64,000 bases of DNA from Bacillota bacterium (GTDB lineage Bacteria; Bacillota; Clostridia; Acetivibrionales; DTU013). The notes below the pieces were generated by a model. That model was not told where the DNA came from, ran no database searches, and saw nothing but the letters and a program-made list of their open reading frames with translations. Where the stretch lies: NCBI GenBank assembly GCA_023412665.1, contig JAEZCA010000025.1:1-64000 (forward strand). The letters are read 5' to 3'. Below, piece by piece: positions 54,155 through 63,868 of this stretch. Every line of letters begins with the position of its first letter. The first letter of the stretch is position 1. A program made the translations under genes and the position numbers.

Positions 54155-54460
54155 TTACCGTACATCGCCTTCTGCAAGCTTTCTTCTGCCTTTAATCAAG
54201 CTGCATGCCGATTTTCCGGCAGAAGCGAGAAAACCGAAAAGGATGAGCACGATGCTGAGTCCTGTTCCAAAGCCCTGGAAAAAATCATGTAATCCGATGG
54301 TGTGCTTTAAGATCATAGTTACGCTGTACACCAGCAACCCTGTGATCAACTGCCAATTCTTCACAAAACGTCTATTCTCTGTACCGTTTCCATTTACCAT
54401 ATTATCCATACCCTCCTGTATATTGTTGTTTTCAGTATTTATTTCATGTAACCAACACAT
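54155..54460 (-). CDS. Small two-helix membrane protein
   Basis: 101 residues from ATG 54460, chosen for GAGGAGG eight bases upstream. After a polar N-terminus come two hydrophobic segments (about WQLITGLLVYSVTMIL and GFGTGLSIVLILFGFLASAG). Family not recognised. Probably follows the XRE and DUF-type membrane genes on the same strand, 72 bases downstream of the latter. Confidence 0.65.
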   Translation of the reverse strand: MCWLHEINTENNNIQEGMDNMVNGNGTENRRFVKNWQLITGLLVYSVTMILKHTIGLHDFFQGFGTGLSIVLILFGFLASAGKSACSLIKGRRKLAEGDVR

Positions 54461-54531
54461 ATATAATTCCTCCTCTTTCACATTTCTCCTGATATTGCCG
54501 AGGCGTTTTCATACGCTACTTTACACTATCT

Positions 54532-54972
54532 TCACATTGTTATATGATAATAGACCTTTATAAAGCCCCTGACCAATGCAGTGAATATCAGTGCTCCCAG
54601 CAGCGAAAAAAATGCGGTCTCATTCAGAAAGCCTGCTGTAATGGTGCCGATGGATAGTCCGGCCATACATATCCCCATACCAATTGCACCCGACTTTTGC
54701 ATGATCATTTTTGTCCGTTCATCGTTCTCCTCTATGTATAATTTTTTAAGCGATTCATTCGTTCTCAAACTAACAATGAATCTTACTATAAAGAACACCA
54801 GCGCCAGCTCAATGCCGATAAACGCACCGAAGTGAAACCCTCTGATAAAATCCGGTATTGGCGGCAGTTCTGCTGCATAAAGCGGAAATATAAAGTATAT
54901 GACTGCCAGAATAATCAAAATAAACGCCATCACCAATATTCTCTTCTGAATCTTAGCTTTAAATTTATCCAT
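54532..54972 (-). CDS. Four-helix membrane protein paired with an XRE regulator
   Basis: 146 residues with four hydrophobic segments (LVMAFILIILAVIYFIFPLY, FGAFIGIELALVFFIVRFIV, SGAIGMGICMAGLSIGTITA, SLLGALIFTALVRGFI) and a polar loop NESLKKLYIEENDERTKMIM. That loop and the pairing with a short XRE gene two bases upstream match the DUF2178-like/DUF3796-like membrane partners common in Firmicutes. Role unknown, possibly signalling to the regulator. Confidence 0.75.
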   Translation of the reverse strand: MDKFKAKIQKRILVMAFILIILAVIYFIFPLYAAELPPIPDFIRGFHFGAFIGIELALVFFIVRFIVSLRTNESLKKLYIEENDERTKMIMQKSGAIGMGICMAGLSIGTITAGFLNETAFFSLLGALIFTALVRGFIKVYYHITM

Positions 54973-54974
54973 TC

Positions 54975-55181
54975 CTATAAATCCTCCACATCCGAAAAAT
55001 CAAATACTTCTTCTATACTCAGTCCAAAATATCTGGCGATTTTGTATGCCAACACAAGTGATGCGGTATATTTGCCGCACTCCAGCGATGTTATGGTCTG
55101 TCTTGTGACTCCTACGGCAAGAGCCAGCTCTTCCTGAGATAATTTGTTTTTTTTCCGTAGTTCCGGGATTCGTGTTTTCAA
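54975..55181 (-). CDS. XRE family HTH regulator (short)
   Basis: 68 residues from TTG 55181, AGGAGG six bases before. HTH_3: TRIPELRKKNKLSQEELALA, VGVTRQTITSLECGKY, then YKIARYFGLSIEEVFDF. One-domain YozG/PBSX-Xre type. It precedes the membrane partner by two bases. The window 55197-55443 holds the AT-rich promoter region between this and the DUF342 gene. Confidence 0.93.
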   Translation of the reverse strand: MKTRIPELRKKNKLSQEELALAVGVTRQTITSLECGKYTASLVLAYKIARYFGLSIEEVFDFSDVEDL

Positions 55182-55443
55182 TAGCTCCCTCCTCACAGAT
55201 CAAATTGCAATGTGTACTTTGCATTTTTAGTATAGCAAGCTTTGCATATAATGTCAAGTGCGCTTTGCAAAATTATTGTCTTAAATAATATTACAATTTT
55301 TTCTGTATAAACCGTCATATAAAAAATAAAATGATTCTAAAAAAGTCGAAATTAGGAAGGATACTTATTACTATTTGTCGAATAATTAAACATTCCAAAA
55401 AATACATATATAATTTATTACTGCATGAGATGGAGTATATATC

Positions 55444-57024
55444 ATGGATATTATCAAGAACGATTATATAAGGATAATAAAGAATCCAGATGGTATATAT
55501 CTGGAAACATATAAAAGGGGTTATCTGATCCAGGATTTCAATGTGATAATCACCAAAAATCCCGAAATCAGAATAACCAGCTTTATTGCCATAAGAAATG
55601 CTCTGCTCAATGCACCCCACCCTCCGATTAAGTTCGGCACAATAGATCAGCGAATTGTTATAGAAGTAACTGATAACGACATGATGGCATACGTGACATT
55701 ATACGTGGATGAGTCCGAGCTTTCGGAAGAAAACAGAGGAAATCTGGTCAGAGAGATCATACAGAAGCTGCGGGAAAGAGGAGTCATTTTCGGTGTCAAG
55801 GCCGATACCCTAATGGGCAAGCTTGAAACCAGGGTGCCTGTTCTGGTTGCAGAGGGCATAACGCCTGTAAATGGCATAGACTCTGATATAAGGTTATTCG
55901 AGCTGAAGGAACCAAAACCCGACATCAAGGAAGACGGCAAGGTAGATCATTATGAATTGAATCTGATAAATAAAGTCAAGCAGGGCGATTGGCTGGGAGA
56001 GCGTACAGACCCGACCGAAGGCACGCCTGGCAAATCAGTAAAGGGCGAAGTCGTGCATCAGCTGAAAGGCAGGCGCTTTCCGCTCTTTTATGATTCAAGC
56101 ACTGTATTGGAAGTATATAAGGATGGTATAACGACCCTTTATGCGAAAACCACCGGTGCCGTGCATTATAAAGGCGATAAGATCAGTGTTTCAAACTATC
56201 TTGAGATCTCCAGCGATATTGATTACAACACCGGCAACATTGATTTCGATGGCTTTCTGACCGTCAAGGGTGCCATTGCGGACAACTTTTCCGTAGCTGC
56301 CAGGGATGACATAGAGATCCTTGGGGAGTTTGGCATCGGCAGTGTCAAGGAGGTTGTCAGCCGCGGCGGCAATATATTGATCAAGGGCGGCATTGCCGGC
56401 AAAAACAAAGCAGTTATCAAATCCACAAAGGATATTTATACAAAATACATTTCCGATGCAACTGTAATATGCGACGGCATTGTTCATGTAGGTTTTTACT
56501 GTCTGAACAGCAACATAACAGCAAAGCAGTTAATCATCGAATCCATCAAGGGCAAGATAATCGGCGGAGTCATCAATGCGGAGCAAAAGGTTGAAGCCGC
56601 ATATCTGGGAAATGAGAGTGAGAAACGGACACAAATCATCATCAAGGGTTTTGACCGAAGCAAAATGAAGAAGGACCTGGACGATCTCCAGAATTCGCTG
56701 GTAAAAGCTAAAGCTGCTTTGGCAAAGACCAAGCAGGTATATGCATTATTTGCCGAACCAATCGACTCAAGCTCAAAACAGTTCAAGAGCTTTGAATCAG
56801 CAAGAGATGCATATTTCCACTGCAAAGACGAAGTCCGGCGCCTTGAGAATGAATTGAGAATTATGCAGAAGTACTTTCGTGTCAAAGGCGAGGGAGAAGT
56901 TAATATATTAAAAAGAGCCTATCCGAATACTATGATTCAAATAAAGAGAGAAATCAAAGAATTAAATAGAGAATCGATCGCATCATGCTTCTTTATGCAG
57001 GATAATAACTTGAGAGAGATATGA
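55444..57024 (+). CDS. DUF342/FapA family protein
   Basis: 526 residues, GGAG eight bases before ATG. An N-terminal region with ISSFIA and the conserved ITPVNGIDSDIRL, then the FapA block: LGERTDPTEGTPGKSVKGEV followed by repeated beta-strand stacks (GAIADNFSVAARDDIEILGE, RGGNILIKGGIAGKNK), and a C-terminal coiled coil (about 400-470). Members (YlxR-like FapA) are cytoplasmic and related to motility or polymer-associated proteins; function unknown. Upstream of a GAF protein with a 27-base gap, so probably one operon. Confidence 0.9.
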   Translation: MDIIKNDYIRIIKNPDGIYLETYKRGYLIQDFNVIITKNPEIRITSFIAIRNALLNAPHPPIKFGTIDQRIVIEVTDNDMMAYVTLYVDESELSEENRGNLVREIIQKLRERGVIFGVKADTLMGKLETRVPVLVAEGITPVNGIDSDIRLFELKEPKPDIKEDGKVDHYELNLINKVKQGDWLGERTDPTEGTPGKSVKGEVVHQLKGRRFPLFYDSSTVLEVYKDGITTLYAKTTGAVHYKGDKISVSNYLEISSDIDYNTGNIDFDGFLTVKGAIADNFSVAARDDIEILGEFGIGSVKEVVSRGGNILIKGGIAGKNKAVIKSTKDIYTKYISDATVICDGIVHVGFYCLNSNITAKQLIIESIKGKIIGGVINAEQKVEAAYLGNESEKRTQIIIKGFDRSKMKKDLDDLQNSLVKAKAALAKTKQVYALFAEPIDSSSKQFKSFESARDAYFHCKDEVRRLENELRIMQKYFRVKGEGEVNILKRAYPNTMIQIKREIKELNRESIASCFFMQDNNLREI

Positions 57025-57051
57025 CTGCTGATTGCACCAGGAGGCGCGTTT

Positions 57052-58980
57052 ATGAGCTATAATGAAATATTGAAAAAAGTAGAAGAGCAAAAAAGAGAAA
57101 GAGAGCTTTCAGGTAAGATGTTCCGTTACTCCGGCCTTATCCTGGCTGTTGACTATTTTTCACAAAAGCTGAATTCCGAACAGATCATGAACGCGGCATT
57201 TGATTTTGTTAACGAGCTGCTGACCCTTGAGAACTCCTCCCTGTACTCATTAACAGACGGCAGCTTCCAATTGATCAGGGAAAAGGGCAAGAGCATCGGA
57301 GTCAGAAGCATCCCCAGCAATAAAAAGATAAATGACCTGGCTGTCTTCCACGGGAATATCCTTACTGACAGGGCCTCGATCCTGCGCTTCTTTGATGAGG
57401 TCATATACAGCAACTGCAATGTGGATATAGTTGTACCTATCATAGTCGATTCGAAGCTTGATGGTTTCATTCTTGTTCCCGAAAAAGCGTCGGGAGAGTT
57501 TGATCAAAACGATCATATCATATGTGAAGTGCTGATGAACCTATGCAACAGCGCTATGAGGAATTATGCGTCATATACCGAGCTAAAAAGCATCAATACA
57601 AGCCTTGATGAAAAAATATTCAATCTCTTTGCCATCAATCAGTCTTCAAAGGCCCTGTTGAGCCAGCTGGACCTGGATTCACTGTACAGTCTCTCAATAG
57701 ACGTATTCTCTGAGCTGACACAAAGCTCCTCAACAGGATTTGTGCTTTATGATGAAAAGAGCGAGAAATATATCCTCAGATCCTGCCGGTTTATTTTTGA
57801 AAGCATCAGTTCGCTGAATCTCATTCTTGAAACACACGAAAATACCGCCGTTGATCCAAACCGCATCATCATTGATCTTGCAAACCCAGATGATGAGCAT
57901 TATTTCAACAGTATTTTCAAGAACGGTGTGTGTACTATATCAGTACTGAAGGCTCAATATGTCATACTGCTTAACAAGGGCAGCCATGTTCTAGGCTTTG
58001 TGACCCTTGGCACAACGGTAACTGGCTCAGGATATAAAAAGAACATATTCGAATTGATAGAAAGCCTGGCATCCTCTACATATATAGCTATATCAAACGC
58101 AAATCACTTCAAACAGGTTGAGGAGCAGAAAAAAGTAATCCAGAACAAGCTGGACAGGCTGATTTCATTGAATACACTGGTGAAAAACATAAATAGCTCT
58201 ATGAACATCGAAACCCTGATCGACATCACAATGAAAACCCTCAGTATTTCGTTCCTGGCTGAGAAATGCCTGATAGCAACATATAACAAAGAAGATAAGG
58301 TATTTAAGGTTGAAAGCAGCTACGGGATCAAAGACGGTATATCGACAATAAAAACCAACAGGAGCTGGAACAGGGTATTAAAGGGCAGAACAGCTTTGGC
58401 TATGGAGAGTGGTGAGCTTAAGAAGTATTTTGATGATGATGTCTGTGACAGATTCGGAGAAATTACCGGAGCACTGATCGCACCAATTTATCTGGATAGA
58501 TCGGATGTTGAAATACTGGGCGTTATCATAGTATTCGACTTTTTTGACAGTTTGATCAGCGATGAGGAAAATGTCCTTACGATAGAGACAATTTCCGGTC
58601 ATATCGCCCCCCTTCTTTATAATCTTGATCTGATCGAGGAGCAGAAAACAGTGCTGAAGCCTGACTATGCCGAGATATTCAAGAAAGACCTCAATAATGA
58701 AATCAAGCAGGCCGGAGAATACGGGCTGGAGCTTTTTATCATCAAGGTCTGCCGCTCCGGCAGCTTCAGCTTCATCAAACCCGATTTGGCCGGGGTCCTG
58801 GATAAGGTATTTGACAAAATCTACCCGGTCGAATATAATTCTGTTTATATTATGACCAACAGCAAAGAGGATACAGAAAGCATTAAAATCAACAAAGCCC
58901 TCGATCTGCAAAATACAACAATAGCTATTTCAGTTTTGGGCCGTGATTTTAACAGCCTCGAAGAATTTTTGGCGCTGTAG
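57052..58980 (+). CDS. Multi-GAF sensory protein without recognised output domain
   Basis: 642 residues, GGAGG seven bases before ATG. Three GAF-like units are visible by pattern: about 35-165 (AFDFVNELLTLENSSLYSLT), about 195-345 (ALLSQLDLDSLYSLSIDVFS), about 375-530 (SSMNIETLIDITMKTLSISF). Short coiled-coil linkers (NHFKQVEEQKKVIQNKLDRL) join them. The last 100 residues hold no kinase, GGDEF or other catalytic motif. It likely binds a small ligand and signals by protein contact. Follows DUF342 and precedes the PH-domain pair. Confidence 0.78.
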   Translation: MSYNEILKKVEEQKRERELSGKMFRYSGLILAVDYFSQKLNSEQIMNAAFDFVNELLTLENSSLYSLTDGSFQLIREKGKSIGVRSIPSNKKINDLAVFHGNILTDRASILRFFDEVIYSNCNVDIVVPIIVDSKLDGFILVPEKASGEFDQNDHIICEVLMNLCNSAMRNYASYTELKSINTSLDEKIFNLFAINQSSKALLSQLDLDSLYSLSIDVFSELTQSSSTGFVLYDEKSEKYILRSCRFIFESISSLNLILETHENTAVDPNRIIIDLANPDDEHYFNSIFKNGVCTISVLKAQYVILLNKGSHVLGFVTLGTTVTGSGYKKNIFELIESLASSTYIAISNANHFKQVEEQKKVIQNKLDRLISLNTLVKNINSSMNIETLIDITMKTLSISFLAEKCLIATYNKEDKVFKVESSYGIKDGISTIKTNRSWNRVLKGRTALAMESGELKKYFDDDVCDRFGEITGALIAPIYLDRSDVEILGVIIVFDFFDSLISDEENVLTIETISGHIAPLLYNLDLIEEQKTVLKPDYAEIFKKDLNNEIKQAGEYGLELFIIKVCRSGSFSFIKPDLAGVLDKVFDKIYPVEYNSVYIMTNSKEDTESIKINKALDLQNTTIAISVLGRDFNSLEEFLAL

Positions 58981-59046
58981 GGGATGTAATAGCATCGTGC
59001 CTGTATAAGTATTATATACGGCAGTTATTTAAGGGGTTTAAATAAA

Positions 59047-59658
59047 ATGATCAAGGATATGATTGATCCCGGTGAGAATCTGTTATGGGAAGGCAAGCCA
59101 GACAGGACGGCATATGTTGTCGGGCCTGTATTTCTATTTATAATCGCAGGAATCATGATGATAATCGCATTGTCTCTTATGGGCATCATAATCGCCACCG
59201 GTGCAGAAGGTGAAGCACTGATAGTCTGTATCTTCATAATGGTCCTCAATCTGATCCCAGCCCTTATCATGGGTGCTGCATTACCGATCTACCGATCGTT
59301 AAACTGGAAATCCACACACTACGCAATTACCGACAAGCGTATATATATTCAAAAGGGTGTAGTCGGCAAGGATATAACTATCAAGGATTTTACCGATATA
59401 AATGACCCGGAGGTAAGTATCGATTTCATTGACAAGATCAGGAATTGCGGCTCGGTACATCTCAGCCGCCGATACTACATAACAAGGAGCGGCCGCAAGC
59501 AATATACCCTCGCTCCTGCCCTTTTACACATTCCCGATCCCTATGTGGTGTTTGATCTGGTAAAAAGGATGGCGCTGGACATAAAGAGCGACATTTTTTA
59601 TCCGAATGGCATTAGGCCTAATGATAACAACGGGTATAAAACGGATCACCGGCCATGA
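59047..59658 (+). CDS. PH-domain (bPH2-type) membrane protein 1
   Basis: 203 residues. Two N-terminal membrane helices (about 24-50 and 57-80), then a bacterial PH2-like domain (PF03703): SLNWKSTHYAITDKRIYIQK, GVVGKDITIKDFTDINDPEV. Starts MIKDMIDPGENLLWEGKPDR, the same as gene 59703, so the two are tandem duplicates (about half of positions identical). Faces the cytoplasm; role unknown. Confidence 0.85.
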   Translation: MIKDMIDPGENLLWEGKPDRTAYVVGPVFLFIIAGIMMIIALSLMGIIIATGAEGEALIVCIFIMVLNLIPALIMGAALPIYRSLNWKSTHYAITDKRIYIQKGVVGKDITIKDFTDINDPEVSIDFIDKIRNCGSVHLSRRYYITRSGRKQYTLAPALLHIPDPYVVFDLVKRMALDIKSDIFYPNGIRPNDNNGYKTDHRP

Positions 59659-59702
59659 TGATCCGTACCTAAAAAACACAGAGTATGAAAGGGGCTTGAA
59701 AA

Positions 59703-60305
59703 ATGATAAAGGATATGTTTGATCCCGCTGAGAATCTGTTATGGGAAGGCAAACCGGACAAAGTGGCTTATATACTCGGTAAGCCTATTCAATACCTGAT
59801 TGTATTGATCGCTCTGGTATTCTATCTGATCTCATCCTATGTGGCAAGTTCAATGGAAAATTCGTCTGTCAGCTTCAGCTCCGAGCTTGCTTTCGGAGTT
59901 GCAATTATAGCGCTGGTTTTTGTATTAATGCCCCTTTATCGCACAATCAACTGGAAATATGTCCAGTATGCTGTTACAGACAAGCGTGTCTACTTTACTT
60001 CAGGAATTATCGGAAGAGATATCAATGTGCTTGATTATACTGCCGTCTACAGTCCAACAGTGATAGTGGACTTTATTGACAAGCTCAGGAATTGCGGAAC
60101 CATTCGCCTCAATCCCAGGGCCGGCAGCGCCGGTATGAAGACAGCTGGGGGCAAAGCAGCGCTCGAGCACATACCGGATGCATATAATGTTTATAAGATG
60201 ATAAAGCAGGTATCTCTGGATATAAAGAGCGACATGTACTACCCAAACGCTTATAGACCTGCAGAAAACAAGGGCTATAAAACAAAATACACTCCAAAGC
60301 AGTAG
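59703..60305 (+). CDS. PH-domain (bPH2-type) membrane protein 2
   Basis: 200 residues, AAAGGGG eight bases before ATG. Opens MIKDMFDPAENLLWEGKPDK, nearly identical to its neighbour, with two helices then TINWKYVQYAVTDKRVYFTS, GIIGRDINVLDYTAV and the shared ending LDIKSDMYYPNAYRPAENKG. Tandem paralog; a terminator follows. Confidence 0.85.
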   Translation: MIKDMFDPAENLLWEGKPDKVAYILGKPIQYLIVLIALVFYLISSYVASSMENSSVSFSSELAFGVAIIALVFVLMPLYRTINWKYVQYAVTDKRVYFTSGIIGRDINVLDYTAVYSPTVIVDFIDKLRNCGTIRLNPRAGSAGMKTAGGKAALEHIPDAYNVYKMIKQVSLDIKSDMYYPNAYRPAENKGYKTKYTPKQ

Positions 60306-60312
60306 AAAAACG

Positions 60313-60351
60313 ACCCCGGAACTATCCATACATCCCGGGGTTTTCTTTTTT
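60313..60351. terminator. Terminator after the PH pair
   Basis: ACCCCGG (60313-60319) and CCGGGGT (60335-60341) then TTTCTTTTTT. A run of A on the left side allows use by the converging J-domain gene too. Confidence 0.85.
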
Positions 60352-60815
60352 CATTCGATCAGCTTATGATAGTTTTCCATCAATTCAATGAATTTGCTCT
60401 GATCTCCGCCCGAATCAGGGTGATACTTCTTTGCAAGCTCCCTGAACCTCCTCTTTATATCTGTTGCGGATGCATCCGGTGAAAGACCCATCCATCCAAG
60501 CAATTCGGGGTCATACAGCTGTGCTGCCATTATTCCGTTTTCATTGTAGTATCTATAGTAGACATTGAAGAAAAACTCATCGAGCAGGTTTTTATACTCA
60601 TTCCTGTTCATAGCCGCCACTTCTTCCAGCCTGTACTTCACCGCTGCCTGCTCCCTTCCGCCGAGGCTGAAGAAATCGTCCCACACGAGCTTGAAACGAC
60701 CGGAATGCATTATACTGTTTGCATTTAAATTAACTGCATTATTTGACCTGCCGAAGCGTATCTTTATCTCAAGCTTTTTCAGTTTCCTGAGCTTTCTTTT
60801 TGTCTCATCGATCAA
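60351..60815 (-). CDS. J-domain (DnaJ-like) protein
   Basis: 154 residues. An N-terminal helical part of about 100 residues is followed by a C-terminal J domain: LLGWMGLSPDASATDIKRRF, RELAKKYHPDSGGDQ with the diagnostic HPD. J proteins deliver clients to DnaK. A C-terminal rather than N-terminal J domain marks it as a specialised co-chaperone. Function beyond that unknown. Confidence 0.88.
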   Translation of the reverse strand: MIDETKRKLRKLKKLEIKIRFGRSNNAVNLNANSIMHSGRFKLVWDDFFSLGGREQAAVKYRLEEVAAMNRNEYKNLLDEFFFNVYYRYYNENGIMAAQLYDPELLGWMGLSPDASATDIKRRFRELAKKYHPDSGGDQSKFIELMENYHKLIE

Positions 60816-60889
60816 TCCCGGATTGGACAGCTTGACCCCTCCTCATTTGACAAATCACATCCGCCAGCTTCATACCGCCATGTATGATC

Positions 60890-62110
60890 TCATTGGTTAG
60901 ATATAGATTCCTGTCCTAATATCTTACGCGAAGCTATAATGAAATATATCAAAAACATCAGGCATACAATTCCTGTAAAACCATACCCTCCGAATATGTC
61001 AAAATGTCTGGATATATACCCGAAGCCCATGCCGGTCAATGCAACAAAGCCCTTCAGTCCTAGGGACTGGAAAGACTCTATTGTCGCCCTCATATCGTTG
61101 TCATTTATCTTATGGTGCAGATAACCGCTTATCAAAGGATCGGTTATCCCTGAAAACAAGCTGATTACAGCAAGTATCACCAGGCTCGAATAATTTCTTG
61201 CTATCGCAATGTATATGAAGCCGGCGGCAAATACAGCCGCAACACCAGACAATATGGTCCTGACACCGAACCTTTTCTTAAGTGCGGATACCAGGATACT
61301 TCCCGGAAGCCTCAGTGCCATGAAGAGCGACAAAAACAGTCCAAACCAGGCAACCGGTATCTTCATTCTTTCAAGGTATATCTGCCAGAACTCCTCAAGG
61401 AAGTTCAGCGTCGCTCCGGTTATCATCCCTGCAAGCAATACTAAACTTACTCCCGGATGCCCTCTGAAAAACCTTATGGAGGTCACCACATATCATTTGA
61501 ATGGAAAATAATCATCCGTTCTCATTTCATGGTTACCGGGATTTTTTTGAATTTTTGCAGGTTCCAGCAGTATTATAACAATCACCAGTGATACCAGCAT
61601 ACTAACTGCCGAGATAATGTAATTTAGTTCAAATCCATATCTGCCTGCCAATATCCCGCCTGCTGACGCTGCTATAGTTACTGCTGTAAAGTCGACCGCA
61701 TTCAATCGTCCGATATGACCTTCAAAGTCCTGCTCTTTACCAAGCAAGCACAGTGAATCATATAAAAGGGCGTTTTCCGAGCCGCTGCAGGCACAATGCC
61801 CAATTCCGGCCATAACAACCACAATAGCAAAATGTATAAATTCGTGTGAGTATAAAAGTATTATGAACTCCAGACACGCCAGAATATTGCTTACAACCAT
61901 CATCCGTTTATGACCGCATCTGTCCGATATGATCCCGCTAGGTATTTCAAGTATGACAACGGTAAGCGCATAAATTATTTCAATGTATACCAGCGCCTGG
62001 ACTGTCATTCCCCTCTGCTCGAAAAAGAGCCTCTCTATTGCGTATGCGGGTATGAGCCCGCGAAAAAAACGGCTGATATACAGCTTCCATATGTTTGATT
62101 TAATGTCCAC
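60890..62110 (-). pseudogene. MFS transporter interrupted by a single in-frame TGA
   Basis: The frame from ATG 62110 codes for six helices of an MFS N-terminal half (IIYALTVVILEIPSGIISDR, CGHKRMMVVSNILACLEFII) and stops at TGA 61493-61495. Two codons later, at 61489, the same frame continues for 199 residues with the C-terminal half (PVAWFGLFLSLFMALRLPGS, RTILSGVAAVFAAGFIYIAI). Sequence around the stop is AAA TGA TAT GTG GTG ACC. One nonsense base therefore splits a normal-length (about 405 residues) transporter. Either a recent pseudogene or a sequencing error; substrate unknown. Confidence 0.88.
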
Positions 62111-62177
62111 GACAAAGCTCCTCTCAAATAATCAAAATGAAATCTAATGTTGCTTCATCCTGATAAAGGAGGCGCTC

Positions 62178-62324
62178 GTGAACTATTTAGATTTTGGTGT
62201 TAACAAGGAGGTCTTGCGTATTTCATCTTCTTCACCTCATGGGGACGGTTCTCCGAATCTGTTTCAGGTACACTTTACCATAACCCAGCTGCCGTTACCA
62301 TCCTTAGGCTATATTGTTTACTAA
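62178..62324 (+). CDS. Possible 48-residue ORF with strong RBS
   Basis: GTG 62178 has AAAGGAGG five bases upstream and gives 48 residues (MNYLDFGVNKEVLRISSSSP...). The middle, GGGGACGGTTCT, resembles sequence found near mobile repeats, so it may be noncoding repeat debris. No family recognised. Weak claim. Confidence 0.25.
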   Translation: MNYLDFGVNKEVLRISSSSPHGDGSPNLFQVHFTITQLPLPSLGYIVY

Positions 62325-62350
62325 TTGTTCATATTTTTATGTTCACAGTC

Positions 62351-63868
62351 TCAGGCAAGATATTCTTCTATCTGATGATGCATTTTCCAAACGTCGCAGT
62401 TGATGTTTGCCAAAATAACAATATTTGTACCGGTCTCCGGATAATAGCTCATAACTGCCGACACTCCCGGATTTGAACCATCTTTATCCATCCTTATGAT
62501 CCTGTCGTCGAACATATAAAACTCAAATCCAAAGCCCATAAAGTGCTGTATCGTACCGTAGGTCGAATGAAAGACCTTAGGAGTCAGAAGGAGTCCGGTA
62601 TATTGCTCATTGAAGAACCGTCCCTCAACCAGGCCTCTCATCAGTCGGTCGAGATCATCAACAGTCGTATATATCCCTCCCTCCGGAGTACCTACGGGAG
62701 GAATGGAATATATATTCTTCCGCCATGATGGTCCTTTTGCGTTCTCAAATGGAATATAACCTTCAGCCGTATTCTCATTGATCTCATCCATCGAAGGAAA
62801 ATATGTGGATGTCAGGCCCCACGGTATCAGCAGGTTTTCTTTCAACCACTCCGTATACTCCATTCCGGTAATCTTCTCAATGACCATCCCCAGAAGCACA
62901 TACCCTGCATTGTTGTATCTGCATCCTTCGCCGGGTCTGAACATAGGAGCCTTCCCGATGAAGTTCTCAACCAGGTCCGAGGCATTTCTGAAACGATAGT
63001 TAGGCTTGTTTATGAACAGGTCTTCATAATTTTCGCCGGCTTCTTCATCCGCATCATCAGCTATTCCCGAGGAATGGGTCAACAGGTGGTACAAAGCTAT
63101 ATCCCTTGAGAAGGGTTCTCCATCAAAAGAAAGGTGATCACAGAGCCTGTCCTCAAGGGTCAATGCTCCCTGTTCCGCCAATTTCAATATACCGCAGGCC
63201 GTAAAGACCTTTGATATTGATGCGGTGTTGAAGCGGGTCACTATACTGTTGGAGATATGCCATTCCCTGTTCGCATAGCCGAAGGCATTCTCATAATGGA
63301 ATTCATCCTCCACGCCCTTTCGTGATATGTGTATAGCTCCGGAAAAATCGTTTTCCACGGCAAGCTTATGCACTAATCTGTTCAATCCGGCTATGCCCGC
63401 GCCGCCCCCTCCCTCTGCGAAAGTTACGGCATCCTGGGAAAATTCGCGCATTCCTTCAAAGCAATAAACCAATTCCGGATCGCCCTCATCAAGTCTGCCG
63501 ATATTGCCGCAGCAGACAAACCCACAGACATCGAGCAGCTTCTGCATTGGTACATTTGAGGAATTTGTCGATGTGAATAACTCTCCTCCGTCGCGGCAGT
63601 ACAGGTCGGTCAAATAACGCATAAGACTTCTCCCGAACCCATTCCTCCTGTACTCTGCCTTCACTATGAGCAACTCAATGAAATGCCGGTCAAAAAAGTT
63701 GTTGTTTAAAATAGCGTATGCTTCAACAACACCATCGACTGGTATTACATAACATCTTCCGTCCCTTACTGCATTGCGTATTGTTTCCTCACGGTCCCTT
63801 GAGCCTATAACACTTTCATCAAGCGCTGCGACTTGTTCAATATGGCATATTTCTGCCTTTATAACCAT
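62351..63868 (-). CDS. GNAT acetyltransferase fused to a serine beta-lactamase-like hydrolase
   Basis: 505 residues. Residues about 1-135 are a GNAT domain (FIELLIVKAEYRRNGFGRSL; NSSNVPMQKLLDVCGFVCCG). Residues about 160-505 are a class C beta-lactamase/DD-peptidase-like domain: FNTASISKVFTACGILKLAE holds the SxxK nucleophile, RYNNAGYVLLGMVIEKITG the YxN, and GSNPGVSAVMSYYPETG the third motif region. No signal peptide, so it is cytoplasmic, unlike true beta-lactamases. Likely a peptide or ester hydrolase whose product or substrate is acetylated. Nothing is visible in 63869-64000. Confidence 0.93.
   Translation of the reverse strand: MVIKAEICHIEQVAALDESVIGSRDREETIRNAVRDGRCYVIPVDGVVEAYAILNNNFFDRHFIELLIVKAEYRRNGFGRSLMRYLTDLYCRDGGELFTSTNSSNVPMQKLLDVCGFVCCGNIGRLDEGDPELVYCFEGMREFSQDAVTFAEGGGGAGIAGLNRLVHKLAVENDFSGAIHISRKGVEDEFHYENAFGYANREWHISNSIVTRFNTASISKVFTACGILKLAEQGALTLEDRLCDHLSFDGEPFSRDIALYHLLTHSSGIADDADEEAGENYEDLFINKPNYRFRNASDLVENFIGKAPMFRPGEGCRYNNAGYVLLGMVIEKITGMEYTEWLKENLLIPWGLTSTYFPSMDEINENTAEGYIPFENAKGPSWRKNIYSIPPVGTPEGGIYTTVDDLDRLMRGLVEGRFFNEQYTGLLLTPKVFHSTYGTIQHFMGFGFEFYMFDDRIIRMDKDGSNPGVSAVMSYYPETGTNIVILANINCDVWKMHHQIEEYLA

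Noticed and set aside
61490..61495. TGA read as tryptophan or selenocysteine
   Set aside because: Many other genes in the window end at TGA, and no SECIS-like hairpin or selenoprotein family is seen at this spot.
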